Below, in pieces: positions 36,429-45,600 of a stretch of DNA of 64,000 nt (position 1 is its first letter; every line of letters starts with the position of its first letter). The position numbers and the translations under genes were made by a program. The notes below the pieces were generated by a model, which was not told the origin of the DNA, did not search any database, and saw only the letters and a list, made by a program, of their open reading frames with translations. Source of the DNA: Streptomyces violaceoruber (GTDB lineage Bacteria; Actinomycetota; Actinomycetes; Streptomycetales; Streptomycetaceae); assembly GCA_000720805.1 (NCBI GenBank), contig JODI01000019.1, positions 59,330-123,329 of the forward strand, written 5' to 3'.

Positions 36429-37002
36429 TGAGCACCCTTTCGAGCAGTGTCACGTCTGGCTGGCCGCCGGCGTTCTCGTCGCCGCCGGGCTGATGGATGG
36501 CGACCAGGCCCGCCTCCGCCAAGTCGGCGACGAGGATCCTGGCCACGCCGAGAGGGATTGTCAGGAGGGCCGAGATCTCGGCTACCGACTTGATCTCACG
36601 GCAGAGGTGGCAGATCCGCTGATGCTCGGGCAGCTGGCCCTGCATCTGGTGCGGCTGCGCGGTGGTGTGCACCAGCGCCTCGATGGCGAGCTGGTAACGC
36701 GGGCGGGTCCGGCCACCGGTCATGGCGTACGGACGCACCAGCGGGTTGTTCGACGCCCCTGCGGGCGCGGGCTCAGGGTTGCGTCGCTGCGGCTGCACGG
36801 GCTGGATGCGCGGCGCCGGCGGCTGGTCGTACGGCGAGGGCCCAGGACCTTGCGGGTGCTGGGGCGCATACGGCTGCTGACGCCGCTGGCTCGGGGTGGA
36901 GGGGAAGTTGTAACGGTTGGGGTTCTGGGAACCGTCGCCCTGACCCTGGGCAGGGCCGTACGACCAGTTACCCGAAGGTGAACCGCCTGGGGGTGTTGCC
37001 AC
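36409..37002 (-). CDS. cvnC2: Conservon DUF742 protein (CvnC), left conservon
   Basis: CvnC is a 197-residue DUF742 protein with a winged-helix-like core. The first 85 residues are low complexity, rich in Pro, Gln, Gly and Tyr; the conserved part begins at NPLVRPYAMTGGRTRP and includes EHQRICHLCREIKSVAEISA and LGVARILVADLAEAGLVAIH. It contains two cysteines in ICHLC. The right-hand paralog (41742) has the same core but only about 25 residues before it. It is translated in overlap with cvnD. Confidence 0.92.
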   Translation of the reverse strand: MATPPGGSPSGNWSYGPAQGQGDGSQNPNRYNFPSTPSQRRQQPYAPQHPQGPGPSPYDQPPAPRIQPVQPQRRNPEPAPAGASNNPLVRPYAMTGGRTRPRYQLAIEALVHTTAQPHQMQGQLPEHQRICHLCREIKSVAEISALLTIPLGVARILVADLAEAGLVAIHQPGGDENAGGQPDVTLLERVLSGLRKL

Positions 37003-37099
37003 TTTCTCTCCTCCTCCGACTGTGCCGGGGCACCCAACGCTGTGGAGCCGCGTCCCGAAACCTTATGGCCTCGGGACGCCAAAACGCACCGTCTGTCTG

Positions 37100-37522
37100 T
37101 CAGTTGAGCAGGCTCCCCTGGAGCTCCGCACGCAGATCGGGCGTCAGGACCGTACCGGCACGGTCCACCAGGAGCGCCATCTCGTACCCGATGAGGCCGA
37201 TGTCCGCCTCCGGATGCGCGAGAACCGCGAGCGACGAACCGTCGGAGATGGACATGATGAAGAGGAATCCCCGCTCCATCTCCACAACCGTCTGGTTCAC
37301 GCTGCCGCCCTCGAAGATGCGGGAGGCGCCTGCCGTCAGAGACGTCAGACCGGAGGCGACGGCCGCGAGCTGGTCGGCACGGTCGCGCGGAAAGCCTTCG
37401 GACATCGCCAGAAGGAGTCCGTCGGCGGAGACCACCACCGTGTGGGACACCCCCGGGGTGTTGTCCACGAAGTTGGTGATCAACCAGTTCAGGTTCTGCG
37501 CCGCCTGGCTCATCGGGCTCAC
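37100..37522 (-). CDS. cvnB2: Conservon roadblock/LC7 protein (CvnB), left conservon
   Basis: CvnB is a 140-residue roadblock/LC7 domain protein, similar to MglB, thought to act with the CvnD GTPase. Seen: NLNWLITNFVDNTPGVSHTV at the start, then DGLLLAMSEGFPRDRADQLA and ASGLTSLTAGASRIFEGG. I chose the GTG at 37522 (product VSPMSQAAQNLNW) because AGGAG lies seven bases upstream and the length then equals the paralog; it starts one base after the cvnA stop. It differs from the paralog at only a handful of residues. Confidence 0.94.
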   Translation of the reverse strand: MSPMSQAAQNLNWLITNFVDNTPGVSHTVVVSADGLLLAMSEGFPRDRADQLAAVASGLTSLTAGASRIFEGGSVNQTVVEMERGFLFIMSISDGSSLAVLAHPEADIGLIGYEMALLVDRAGTVLTPDLRAELQGSLLN

Positions 37523-37523
37523 A

Positions 37524-40500
37524 CTAACGCTCCTGGTTGTAGGTGCTGTCAGGACCGAAGCCCTGGCCGTTCGTTTCACTGCCTGCGTTACGTCCCCGCT
37601 GGACCCCTCGGCGCAGGTTGCTCAACCTGCCCCGGACGTCCTCGGGAGCGCGGGAGACCTGTGGGCCTCCCTGAGGGGTGGCTTCGGCGGCTCCCTCGAC
37701 CAGGTTGGCCTTGGGCACCCGCCGCGGCAGACCGGAGGAGGTCACCCCGCCCGCCTTGGGCTTCCGGAGCTGCGAGGCCTGCTGCCAGCGCGCGTCGTTG
37801 GCCGAGCGCCAGGAGTCGGTGCCGTTGCTCTCCGGCGCGGGAGCCGACGGTTCCTGGGTCGTGTGCCGCGCGCCGCCCGAGCCGTTCACGCCGCTCGCGG
37901 TGGATCCGCGGCGGGGGAGCCCGGCATCGGTCAGCTCGTGGGCGACGGAAGGGGTCGGTCCCGGACGATCGAAGCCTACGCTTTCCTGCTCGCTCACGTC
38001 AGCGGCCTGCGCTGATTCCGTTTCCGGAGCGTACTGGTCCGGATACCCGTTGCGGTAGCCGTCGTTCTGCGGCAAGTCGTCCTGGTAGGCCTGCTCACCG
38101 AAGCCCGGGAAGCTCTCCGGGGCGGCTGCACGGGCCGACGCGGGCTCCTCCTGGACCGGCTCCGGATACGTGGGCTCCGGGTAGCCGCCGTTCGACGAGA
38201 AGCCCTCGCTCTGCGGCAGAGAGCCGTTCGGCGCGTAGTACGGCTCGTCGTACGAGGGGCGCTGCTGCTGCCCGTAGGAGCGCTGTGGCTCCTCGTACGA
38301 CGGCTGCTGCGGCTCCTCGTAGGCCTGCTGACGCTGCTCCTCGTACGTCGGCTGACGGTCGAAGGCGTTCGGCTGCTGCTCCGGGAAGGCGCTCTGGCCG
38401 GTGTCGTAGCCGGACGGGGCGTCGAAGGCCTCCGGGTACGCAGGGGTCTCCTGAGCCTGCGAGCCGGGCTCCTGGTCCTGCGAGTGGGCCTCCAGGGCCG
38501 CCCGGCGCTCCTCGCGCATCAGGGAGCGGCCCACCGGGTCCAGCTCCCGGATGTCGTCCGGAACCTCGTAGCGGCTGTCGTCGAAGCCGAGCTCCGCGGC
38601 CGTGCGCATCGGCAGGCCGTTGTTGAAGTTCTCGCCGCCGAAGTTCTGCTCCGGGATGATCTGCGAGACCGTGAACTCGTCACGGTCCGGCTGGTGCTCG
38701 CCGCCACCGCCGTGGGTGATGGCGTCCGGCAGCATCACCAGCGAGGTGGTGCCGGCCTGCTCGCCGGAGGGGCGCAGCTGGACGCGGATGCCGTGCCGGT
38801 CGGACAGCCGGCCGACCACGAACAGGCCCATGCGCTGGGAGATCGCGGCGTCCACGGTCGGCGGGTTGGCCAGCTTGTGGTTGATGTCCGCGAAGTCCTC
38901 GGCCGTGAGGCCGATGCCCTTGTCGTGGATCTCGATCATGATGCGGCCGTCGGGCAGCCGGGTCGCGGTGACGCGGACCTTGGTCTGCGGCGAGGAGAAC
39001 GTGGTGGCGTTCTCCAGCAGCTCGGCCAGCAGGTGCACGAGGTCGGTGACCGCGCGGCCGTGGATCTCGGCCTCCGGGACGCCGGACAGCTCGACACGCT
39101 CGTACTGCTCCACCTCGGAGGAGGCGGCGCGCAGCACGTCGACCAGCGGGACCGGCTGGTCCCAGCGGCGGCCGGGCTCCTCGCCGGCGAGGACCAGGAG
39201 GTTCTCGCCGTTGCGGCGCATACGGGTCGCGAGGTGGTCCAGCTTGAAGAGGTTCTCCAGCTGGTCCGGGTCGGCCTCGTTGTTCTCCAGGTCCGTGATC
39301 AGGGTCAGCTGGCCCTCGATCAGCGACTGGTTGCGGCGCGAGAGGTTGGTGAAGATCGCGTTGATGTTGCCCCGCAGCAGGGCCTGCTCGGCGGCCAGTC
39401 GGACGGCCTCGCGGTGGACCTGGTCGAAGGCGCGGGCGACCTCGCCGATCTCGTCCCGGGTGTTGATCGGGATGGGCTGGACGCGGGTGTCCACGCGGCC
39501 CGGATCGGTGCGCGAGAGCTGATCGACCAGCATCGGCAGGCGCTGCTCGGCGATGCCGAAGGCAGCGTTGCGCAGCTGGCGCATCGAGCGGCTCATCTGC
39601 CGGGCCACGGCACCGGCCAGGATGAACGCGAGGAGCAGGGCGACCACGACGGCGGCACCGGTGATGAGGGCGTCACGCTTGGCGCTGTCGGCGATGTCCG
39701 AGGCCTCGTTCACCGCGGTGTTGGACAGCTCCCTCTCGATGGCGTTGTACGCGTTGAACTTGAGGGTGGTGACCGCCCACCAGTTCTCCGCGGTGATGCC
39801 CTGCTGGGCCAGGGCGGCGCGCTCACTCGTGTCCGTGGAGGACAGCGCGGCGAGCTGCGTGACCATCGCGGTGGGGTCGGCGGGCGGCGGCACGTAGGCC
39901 GGGTTCTTCGCCTTGGCCTCCGCGGCCAGCTTGGCGCCGTCGGCCTTGATCTGCGTGCTGGCCGCCGTCAGCTTGGCGTTGTCCTGTTCGGTGCCGCCGC
40001 TCGTGTACTCCTGGATGGCGATGCCCTCCAGGTACGCGTACGAGGTGAGGGCGACCCGCTGCTTGGCCAGGTCCGAGGCCTTGGGGCCGGGCTTGATCAG
40101 CATGTGCATGCCGATGGAGCGGTCCAGGGAGACCGCGCCCTTGGCCAGCGAGACGGCGTAGACCGTACGGCCGTAGCTGGTGATGTTGCCGGTGCCCAGA
40201 CCGAGTTCGTTGGCGAACTCCAGCAGCCGGTGCTCGGTGTCGACGTAGCCCTCTTCCGTCTGCACGCCGGAGAGCTGGTCGGTGTACGCGAGCTTGCGGA
40301 GCTTCGCCAGATCCGGCTCCACGTCACGGAAACGCTGCAGGCGCCGCACCAGGTTGGGCCGGTCCGGCATGTTCTGGACGGCCTCGTCGAAGGCGTCGGC
40401 CGCCTTGTCGGTGTTGGCGCGGGCCGCCACGACCGTCTTGTCCTTCTCGCCCTTGCCCTGGAGCAGGGGGGCCGCGGTCACGTCGCGCTCGACGAGCAGT

Positions 40501-40808
40501 TCGTTGCCGTAGGCCAGCGCGGCCCGTACCAGACGCGCGGTGTTCTCCGCGTCCTCGGCCTCCTGCCAGGTGTCGATCGAGCTCTTCACCTGGAAGCCGC
40601 CCATGATGAGGCCGACCAGCACGGGTATGAGCAGGATCGCGTTCAGCCGGGTCGGCACCCGCCAGTTGCGCGGGGAGAAACGGCTGCCGCTGGGCGCCGG
40701 CACGGCCGTTGGTTCCGATCCGGGCACAGGGGCGGGCGCCGCTCCGCGCGGCGGCGGGGTGAAGTTGCCCCGGGCCGACGGCTCGGGACCGTTCTTGCTT
40801 CGCCTCAC
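37524..40808 (-). CDS. cvnA2: Conservon membrane sensor-kinase-like protein (CvnA), left conservon
   Basis: This 1094-residue sensor heads the operon. Order: short cytoplasmic N-terminus, membrane helix (NAILLIPVLVGLIMGGFQV), an extracytoplasmic nitrate/nitrite-sensing-like helical domain of about 300 residues, a second helix (ALITGAAVVVALLLAFILAG), HAMP, a helical region with FKLDHLATRMRRNGENLLVL, and a histidine-kinase ATPase domain (N box HLLAELLENATTFSSP, G1 EIHDKGIGL, GLFVVGRLSDRHG). The last 330 residues are Gln/Tyr/Pro-rich and disordered, ending in a conserved basic motif. I took the GTG at 40808 (VRRSKNGPEPS) with GAGAGG upstream. Confidence 0.9.
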   Translation of the reverse strand: MRRSKNGPEPSARGNFTPPPRGAAPAPVPGSEPTAVPAPSGSRFSPRNWRVPTRLNAILLIPVLVGLIMGGFQVKSSIDTWQEAEDAENTARLVRAALAYGNELLVERDVTAAPLLQGKGEKDKTVVAARANTDKAADAFDEAVQNMPDRPNLVRRLQRFRDVEPDLAKLRKLAYTDQLSGVQTEEGYVDTEHRLLEFANELGLGTGNITSYGRTVYAVSLAKGAVSLDRSIGMHMLIKPGPKASDLAKQRVALTSYAYLEGIAIQEYTSGGTEQDNAKLTAASTQIKADGAKLAAEAKAKNPAYVPPPADPTAMVTQLAALSSTDTSERAALAQQGITAENWWAVTTLKFNAYNAIERELSNTAVNEASDIADSAKRDALITGAAVVVALLLAFILAGAVARQMSRSMRQLRNAAFGIAEQRLPMLVDQLSRTDPGRVDTRVQPIPINTRDEIGEVARAFDQVHREAVRLAAEQALLRGNINAIFTNLSRRNQSLIEGQLTLITDLENNEADPDQLENLFKLDHLATRMRRNGENLLVLAGEEPGRRWDQPVPLVDVLRAASSEVEQYERVELSGVPEAEIHGRAVTDLVHLLAELLENATTFSSPQTKVRVTATRLPDGRIMIEIHDKGIGLTAEDFADINHKLANPPTVDAAISQRMGLFVVGRLSDRHGIRVQLRPSGEQAGTTSLVMLPDAITHGGGGEHQPDRDEFTVSQIIPEQNFGGENFNNGLPMRTAAELGFDDSRYEVPDDIRELDPVGRSLMREERRAALEAHSQDQEPGSQAQETPAYPEAFDAPSGYDTGQSAFPEQQPNAFDRQPTYEEQRQQAYEEPQQPSYEEPQRSYGQQQRPSYDEPYYAPNGSLPQSEGFSSNGGYPEPTYPEPVQEEPASARAAAPESFPGFGEQAYQDDLPQNDGYRNGYPDQYAPETESAQAADVSEQESVGFDRPGPTPSVAHELTDAGLPRRGSTASGVNGSGGARHTTQEPSAPAPESNGTDSWRSANDARWQQASQLRKPKAGGVTSSGLPRRVPKANLVEGAAEATPQGGPQVSRAPEDVRGRLSNLRRGVQRGRNAGSETNGQGFGPDSTYNQER

Positions 40809-41185
40809 TCGACCAACAACCTCTCGGCGGCGGGCACCAACGTTGTGCCGCAGTGTCTCAGAGCCCAACGCGCCATCGACTGGTGAGTACGTCTTTGACT
40901 ATTGGGCAGTTCAGGCATTCCAGCACGCCGTCCTGCGCACTTCCAAACAGTGCGGAGTGAGGATTCGGAGTGATGTAAGCCCCAGATAAAACGGTCATAA
41001 AGAACGAGCCCCGCCAAAAGACGGGGCTTTCGTGCGCGCAGCGAGACCGGTTGACCGCGACGCGTGGCCATACCACCGGATTCCTCTGCCGAAACGTTAT
41101 GAACACCGGGGCCGACCGTGTCAAAGGACACAGCCGGCTCCGGTACATCTACGCCAACGACCGTATGACACGGACGATTTGGGCG
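40809..41185. other. Inter-conservon region
   Basis: No gene is seen. The part near 40809-41000 should hold the promoter of the left conservon (minus strand); 41032-41185 is the 3' side of the right conservon. The lower GC at 40880-41010 contrasts with the genes on both sides. Confidence 0.6.
41007..41031 (-). terminator. Terminator of the right conservon
   Basis: Stem AGCCCCG (41007-41013) / CGGGGCT (41022-41028) with CCAAAAGA loop, and a T-rich minus-strand side (CGTTCTTTATG). It could also act in the plus direction. Confidence 0.7.
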
Positions 41186-41761
41186 CTACCGCAGACGTGC
41201 CATCAAAGCGTGCTCGACCAGCGTGATCAGAGCACCCTTGGCATCGGAGCGGTGGCGGGCGTCGGTGGTGATGATCGGGGTGTCGGGCCCGATCTGCAGG
41301 GCCTCGCGGACCTCCTCGGGCTGGTACGGCTGGTGCCCGTCGAAGCCGTTGAGCGCCACGACGAACGGCAGGCCGCTGTTCTCGAAGTAGTCGACCGCGG
41401 GGAAGCAGTCGGCGAGCCGGCGGGTGTCCACCAGGACGACGGCGCCGATCGCGCCGCGCACCAGGTCGTCCCACATGAACCAGAAGCGGTCCTGGCCCGG
41501 CGTACCGAAGAGGTACAGGATCAGGTCCTGGTCGAGCGTGATGCGGCCGAAGTCCATGGCGACCGTGGTGGTCGTCTTGTCCCCGGTGTGGGTCAGGTCG
41601 TCGATGCCCGCGCTCGCGGACGTCATCACGGCCTCGGTGCGCAGCGGGTTGATCTCGGAGACGGCGCCCACGAACGTGGTCTTGCCCACGCCGAAGCCAC
41701 CCGCCACCACGATCTTCGCGGAGGTGGTCGCCCGGCCTCCGTCAGAGCTTGCGTAGTCCAC
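41186..41761 (-). CDS. cvnD1: Conservon GTPase (CvnD), right conservon
   Basis: This 191-residue Ras-like GTPase ends the right conservon. P-loop GGFGVGKTTFVG, DFG and FGTPGQDRFWFMW elements are as in the left copy, and most differences lie in the first 12 residues and near KGALITLVE. As in the left set it overlaps cvnC by 20 bases. The protein is far more conserved than its DNA, a sign of selection rather than recent copying. I recall this operon as SCO5541-5544 (cvn1) in S. coelicolor. Confidence 0.92.
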   Translation of the reverse strand: MDYASSDGGRATTSAKIVVAGGFGVGKTTFVGAVSEINPLRTEAVMTSASAGIDDLTHTGDKTTTTVAMDFGRITLDQDLILYLFGTPGQDRFWFMWDDLVRGAIGAVVLVDTRRLADCFPAVDYFENSGLPFVVALNGFDGHQPYQPEEVREALQIGPDTPIITTDARHRSDAKGALITLVEHALMARLR

Positions 41762-42137
41762 TGAGCACCCTTTCGAGCAGTGTCACGTCCGGAGCGCCGG
41801 TGCTCTCGTCGCCGCCCGGCTGGTGAATGGCGACGAGCCCGGCCTCCGCGAGGTCCGCGACAAGAATCCGGGCCACGCCCAGAGGCATGGCCAGCAGCGC
41901 CGAGACCTCGGCGACCGACTTCACCTCCCGGCACAGGTGGCAGATCCGCTGGTGCTCGGGGAGCAGTCCCATGAGCGCCGCCGGGTCGGCCGTGGTGCTG
42001 ATCAGGGCTTCGATGGCGAGCTGGTAGCGCGGCCGGGTCCGGCCGCCGGTCATCGCGTAGGGGCGTACCAGCGGCTGGTCGCCCTCATCCTCGTACGGCT
42101 CCGCGTACGGATCATGAGAGGCGGTGGGCGGGGTCAT
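41742..42137 (-). CDS. cvnC1: Conservon DUF742 protein (CvnC), right conservon
   Basis: This 131-residue DUF742 protein lacks the long low-complexity N-terminus of its paralog and starts MTPPTASHDPYAEPYEDEGD. The core is QPLVRPYAMTGGRTRP, EHQRICHLCREVKSVAEVSA and LGVARILVADLAEAGLVAIH. By family it works with CvnB in a membrane complex around CvnA. A gap of 113 bases separates it from cvnB, the largest in the operon. Confidence 0.92.
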   Translation of the reverse strand: MTPPTASHDPYAEPYEDEGDQPLVRPYAMTGGRTRPRYQLAIEALISTTADPAALMGLLPEHQRICHLCREVKSVAEVSALLAMPLGVARILVADLAEAGLVAIHQPGGDESTGAPDVTLLERVLSGLRKL

Positions 42138-42250
42138 GAGTCCTCCGGGCGGGACAGCAAGATCGATCGGTCAAGCCGTCTGAAGAGGCCGGTGGGGGGA
42201 ATTGTGGCGGCCGGACGGTGATTTGGTGACACGGGTGGATCCGGTGCGGG

Positions 42251-42673
42251 TCAGTGGAGCAGACTGCCTTGGAGCTCGGCGCGCAGGTCGGGCGTGAGCA
42301 CCGCGCCCGCGCGGTCGACCAGCAGCGCCATCTCATAACCGACGAGGCCGATGTCGCAGTCGGGGTGAGCGAGTACGGCCAGCGACGAGCCGTCGGAGAC
42401 GGACATCAGGAACAGGAATCCCCGCTCCATCTCGACCACTGTCTGTGCGACGTCGCCGCCCTCGAAGATCCGGGAGGCGCCGGCCGTGAGTGAGGTGAGT
42501 CCGGACGCGACGGCCGCCAGCTGATCGGCACGGTCACGCGGGAAACCCTCGGACATGGCCAGCAGGAGACCGTCGGCGGACACGACGACGGTGTGGGACA
42601 CCCCGGGGGTGTTGTCCACGAAGTTGGTGATCAACCAGTTCAGGTTCTGTGCCGCCTGGCTCATCGGGCTCAA
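42251..42673 (-). CDS. cvnB1: Conservon roadblock/LC7 protein (CvnB), right conservon
   Basis: This 140-residue roadblock/LC7 protein begins with a TTG codon that directly follows the cvnA stop (AGGAGCG TTAG TTG on the minus strand); an ATG three codons later is the alternative. Sequence features match the left paralog: SPMSQAAQNLNWLITNFVDN, DGLLLAMSEGFPRDRADQLA, VEMERGFLFLMSVSDGSSLA. Coupled translation with cvnA is likely. Confidence 0.94.
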   Translation of the reverse strand: MSPMSQAAQNLNWLITNFVDNTPGVSHTVVVSADGLLLAMSEGFPRDRADQLAAVASGLTSLTAGASRIFEGGDVAQTVVEMERGFLFLMSVSDGSSLAVLAHPDCDIGLVGYEMALLVDRAGAVLTPDLRAELQGSLLH

Positions 42674-45600
42674 CTAACGCTCCTGCTGGTGAGTGGGGCT
42701 CGGGAAGCTCCCGGTCTGGCCGGTACCGGCCTGTCGACCTTGAGCGATGCCCCGACGGAGATTGGTCAGCCGGCCGCGTACGTCGTCAGGCGCACGCGAG
42801 ACCTGCGGACCGGCTTGGTGCTGTTGCTGCTGAGCCGTGCCCGGGACGAGGTTCGCCCGGGGCACCCTGCGCGGCAGGCCGGAGGTGGTGACGCCGCCCG
42901 CGGCCGGCTGCCGTACGCGCTCTGCCTGCCGGACGAGTTCGTCGTTCGGCGAGCTGCGCCAGGAGCTGGCGACGGGACGTTGGGGGGCAGGGGGAGCCTG
43001 CGGCTGTTGCCGGGCCGCCGGAGCGGGAGCCGAGCCGTTGCTCTGCTGCTCGTTCTGCTGGCCGCTCTGCTGACCGTGGAACCAGTTGGTCTCGAGCGTG
43101 TCGTACAGCGGTGTACGGCCGTCACCGGGACCCGCGGGCGGCAGCGCCTCGGGTTCCGGGCGGACCGGCCGCTGCTGCGGACGCTGCGGAGCCGGCGGAC
43201 GCGGAGCACCGAAGTCGGCGCCAGGCAGGCCGTTGACCTGCGGACGCTCGAACTGGCCGGTGGAGCCGCCGTCGTACCCGGGCCGGGCGAACTGGCCACC
43301 GGCGCCGTCGAACCCGGGCTGCGGGAACTGTCCGGTCGAGTCGCTGTCGTACGCCTGTGGGGCGGCGAACTGACCCGTGGTCGACGAGGTCGCCGGGTCG
43401 TTCTGACCGCCCGGGGCGCCGAAGACGTCGGAGCGGACGAACGAGCCGTCGGCGTTCTGGTCCGGCCGGTCGCTGCGGCCGTTCTGCCCGCCGCTCGTGC
43501 CCGGACGGGGGAACTGCCCGGTGTGCTGCGGGGAGCCCGGCGCCGGGGCGTCGAAGTCCGGACGGGGAAACCCAGAGGTGGACGCGGGACCCTGACGGCC
43601 GTCGAGCCGCGGGATCGCCGGCATCTCCGCCGTCGCGCCCGGGCCCTGCCGGTCGTCGATCCGCGGCATCCGGGAGGTCTGCGCCGAGTCCTGCTCGTCA
43701 TGGCCGCGCGGGGCGTCCAGCGAGGCCCGCGGCACCGGCGGCTGCGCGTTCTCGTCGCTCCAGCTGGGCGTACGGGGCTGGTTGCTGCCGGGCAGTTCGG
43801 CCCGCGGACCACCGCGCCCGGGCAGCTGCGGCCGACGACGCCGGCCCTGCGACTCCGAGCCCTTGTTCGAGGACGGCGGCTGCGGGGGTACGGCACCCCG
43901 GGCGCCGCCGAAGGAGTCCTGACCGCTCCCGAAGGAGTCCTGACCGCCTCCGAAGGCGTCCTGGCCGCCGCCGAACGGCGCCTGGCCCTGCGGACCACCG
44001 GTGCCCGCGGCCTGCAGACCCTGCGGCGCGCCCGGCGCCGGAGCGCCGAAGCCGGCACCCGCCGGAGCGGGCCGGCCCTGCTGGGGCGCGCCCGGACCCT
44101 GCGGTCCGCGCGCCGCGCCCGGGGCTCCCGGACGACCGCCCGCGTCCCGGCCGGGCAGTGCGGCCCGCGGTCCCTGACCGGCGTTGAGGCGACCGCCCGT
44201 GGGGGCACCGCCACCCAGCGCACCGGCGCCGAGGGCACCGCCGCCCGGCTGGCCGTTGCCGCGCCGGGCCGCCGCCACACCGGCCGCCGCGGCGGCCATG
44301 CCGCCACCGGCACCGGCGCCCTGACCGGGCTTCGGCTGGGGCTTCTTGCCGCCCTGGGCGACATCGACGGGGAGCATGACCAGCGCGGTCGTACCACCGG
44401 AGTCGGACGGGCGCAGCTGGATGCGGATGCCGTGGCGCTGGGACAGCCGGCCGACTACGAACAGACCCATGCGGCGGGAGACGGAGACGTCCACGGTGGG
44501 CGGCGAGGCGAGCCGCTCGTTGATCGCGGCGAGGTCCTCGGGGGAGAGGCCGATGCCGGTGTCGTGGATCTCGATCAGGACCCGGCCGTCGGGCAGCGCG
44601 TGACCGGTGACCTTGACCTTGGTCTGCGGCGAGGAGAACGAGGTCGCGTTCTCCAGCAGCTCGGCGAGCAGGTGCACGAGGTCGTTGACGACCCGGCCGG
44701 CCACTTCGGTGGTCGGTACGGAGGCCAGCTCGATGCGCTCGTACTGCTCCACCTCGGACGCGGCCGCACGCAGCACGTCGACCAGCGGGACCGGACGGGT
44801 CCAGCGGCGCCCGGGCTCCTCACCGGCGAGGACGAGGAGGTTCTCACCGTTACGGCGCATACGGGTCGCGAGGTGGTCGAGCTTGAACAGCGAGGACAGC
44901 TGGTCCGGGTCGGCCTCGCGGGACTCCAGTTCGGAGATGAGCGAGAGCTGACGCTGGATGAGGCCCTGGGAGCGGCGCGAGAGGTTGGTGAACATCGCGT
45001 TGACGTTGCCTCGCAGAAGGGCCTGCTCGGCGGCGAGGCGGACCGCCTCGCGGTGCACGTCGTCGAAGGCCGCGGCCACCTGGCCGATCTCGTCCCGGGA
45101 GTGCACACCGACCGACTCCACGGACGTGTCGACGTCCTGCGGGTCGGACTCGGACAGCTGCTTGACCAGCTCGGGCAGCCGGTCCTGGGCGACCTTGGTG
45201 GCGGTCTCCTGGAGCCGGCGCAGCGAGCGGATCATGGACCGGGCGACGACGAACGCGCCGACCAGTGAGATACCGAGGACGAGCAGGATCAGGACACCGG
45301 AGATGATCGCGTCGCGCTCGGACTCGTTGCGCAGCTCGCGGGCCTTCTGCTCCATGTCCTCGAGCAGCGTGTGCTCGATGTTGCCCATCTGCTCGATCTT
45401 GATCGAGCTGTCGTCCACCCAGTCCTTGTAGGACCGCTTGTCCACCTGCTGCAGACCGCCCGCCTGACCGAAGGCACGGGTGGCGTACTGGTCGGTGGCC
45501 CGGATGGTGGGGTTGCCGTCCTCGACGGGCTTGAGGAGCTCGGTGGCGCGGTCCGTGCCGTAGATGCTGCGGAAGGTGGCGAGGTCGGAGTCCTCGCTCT

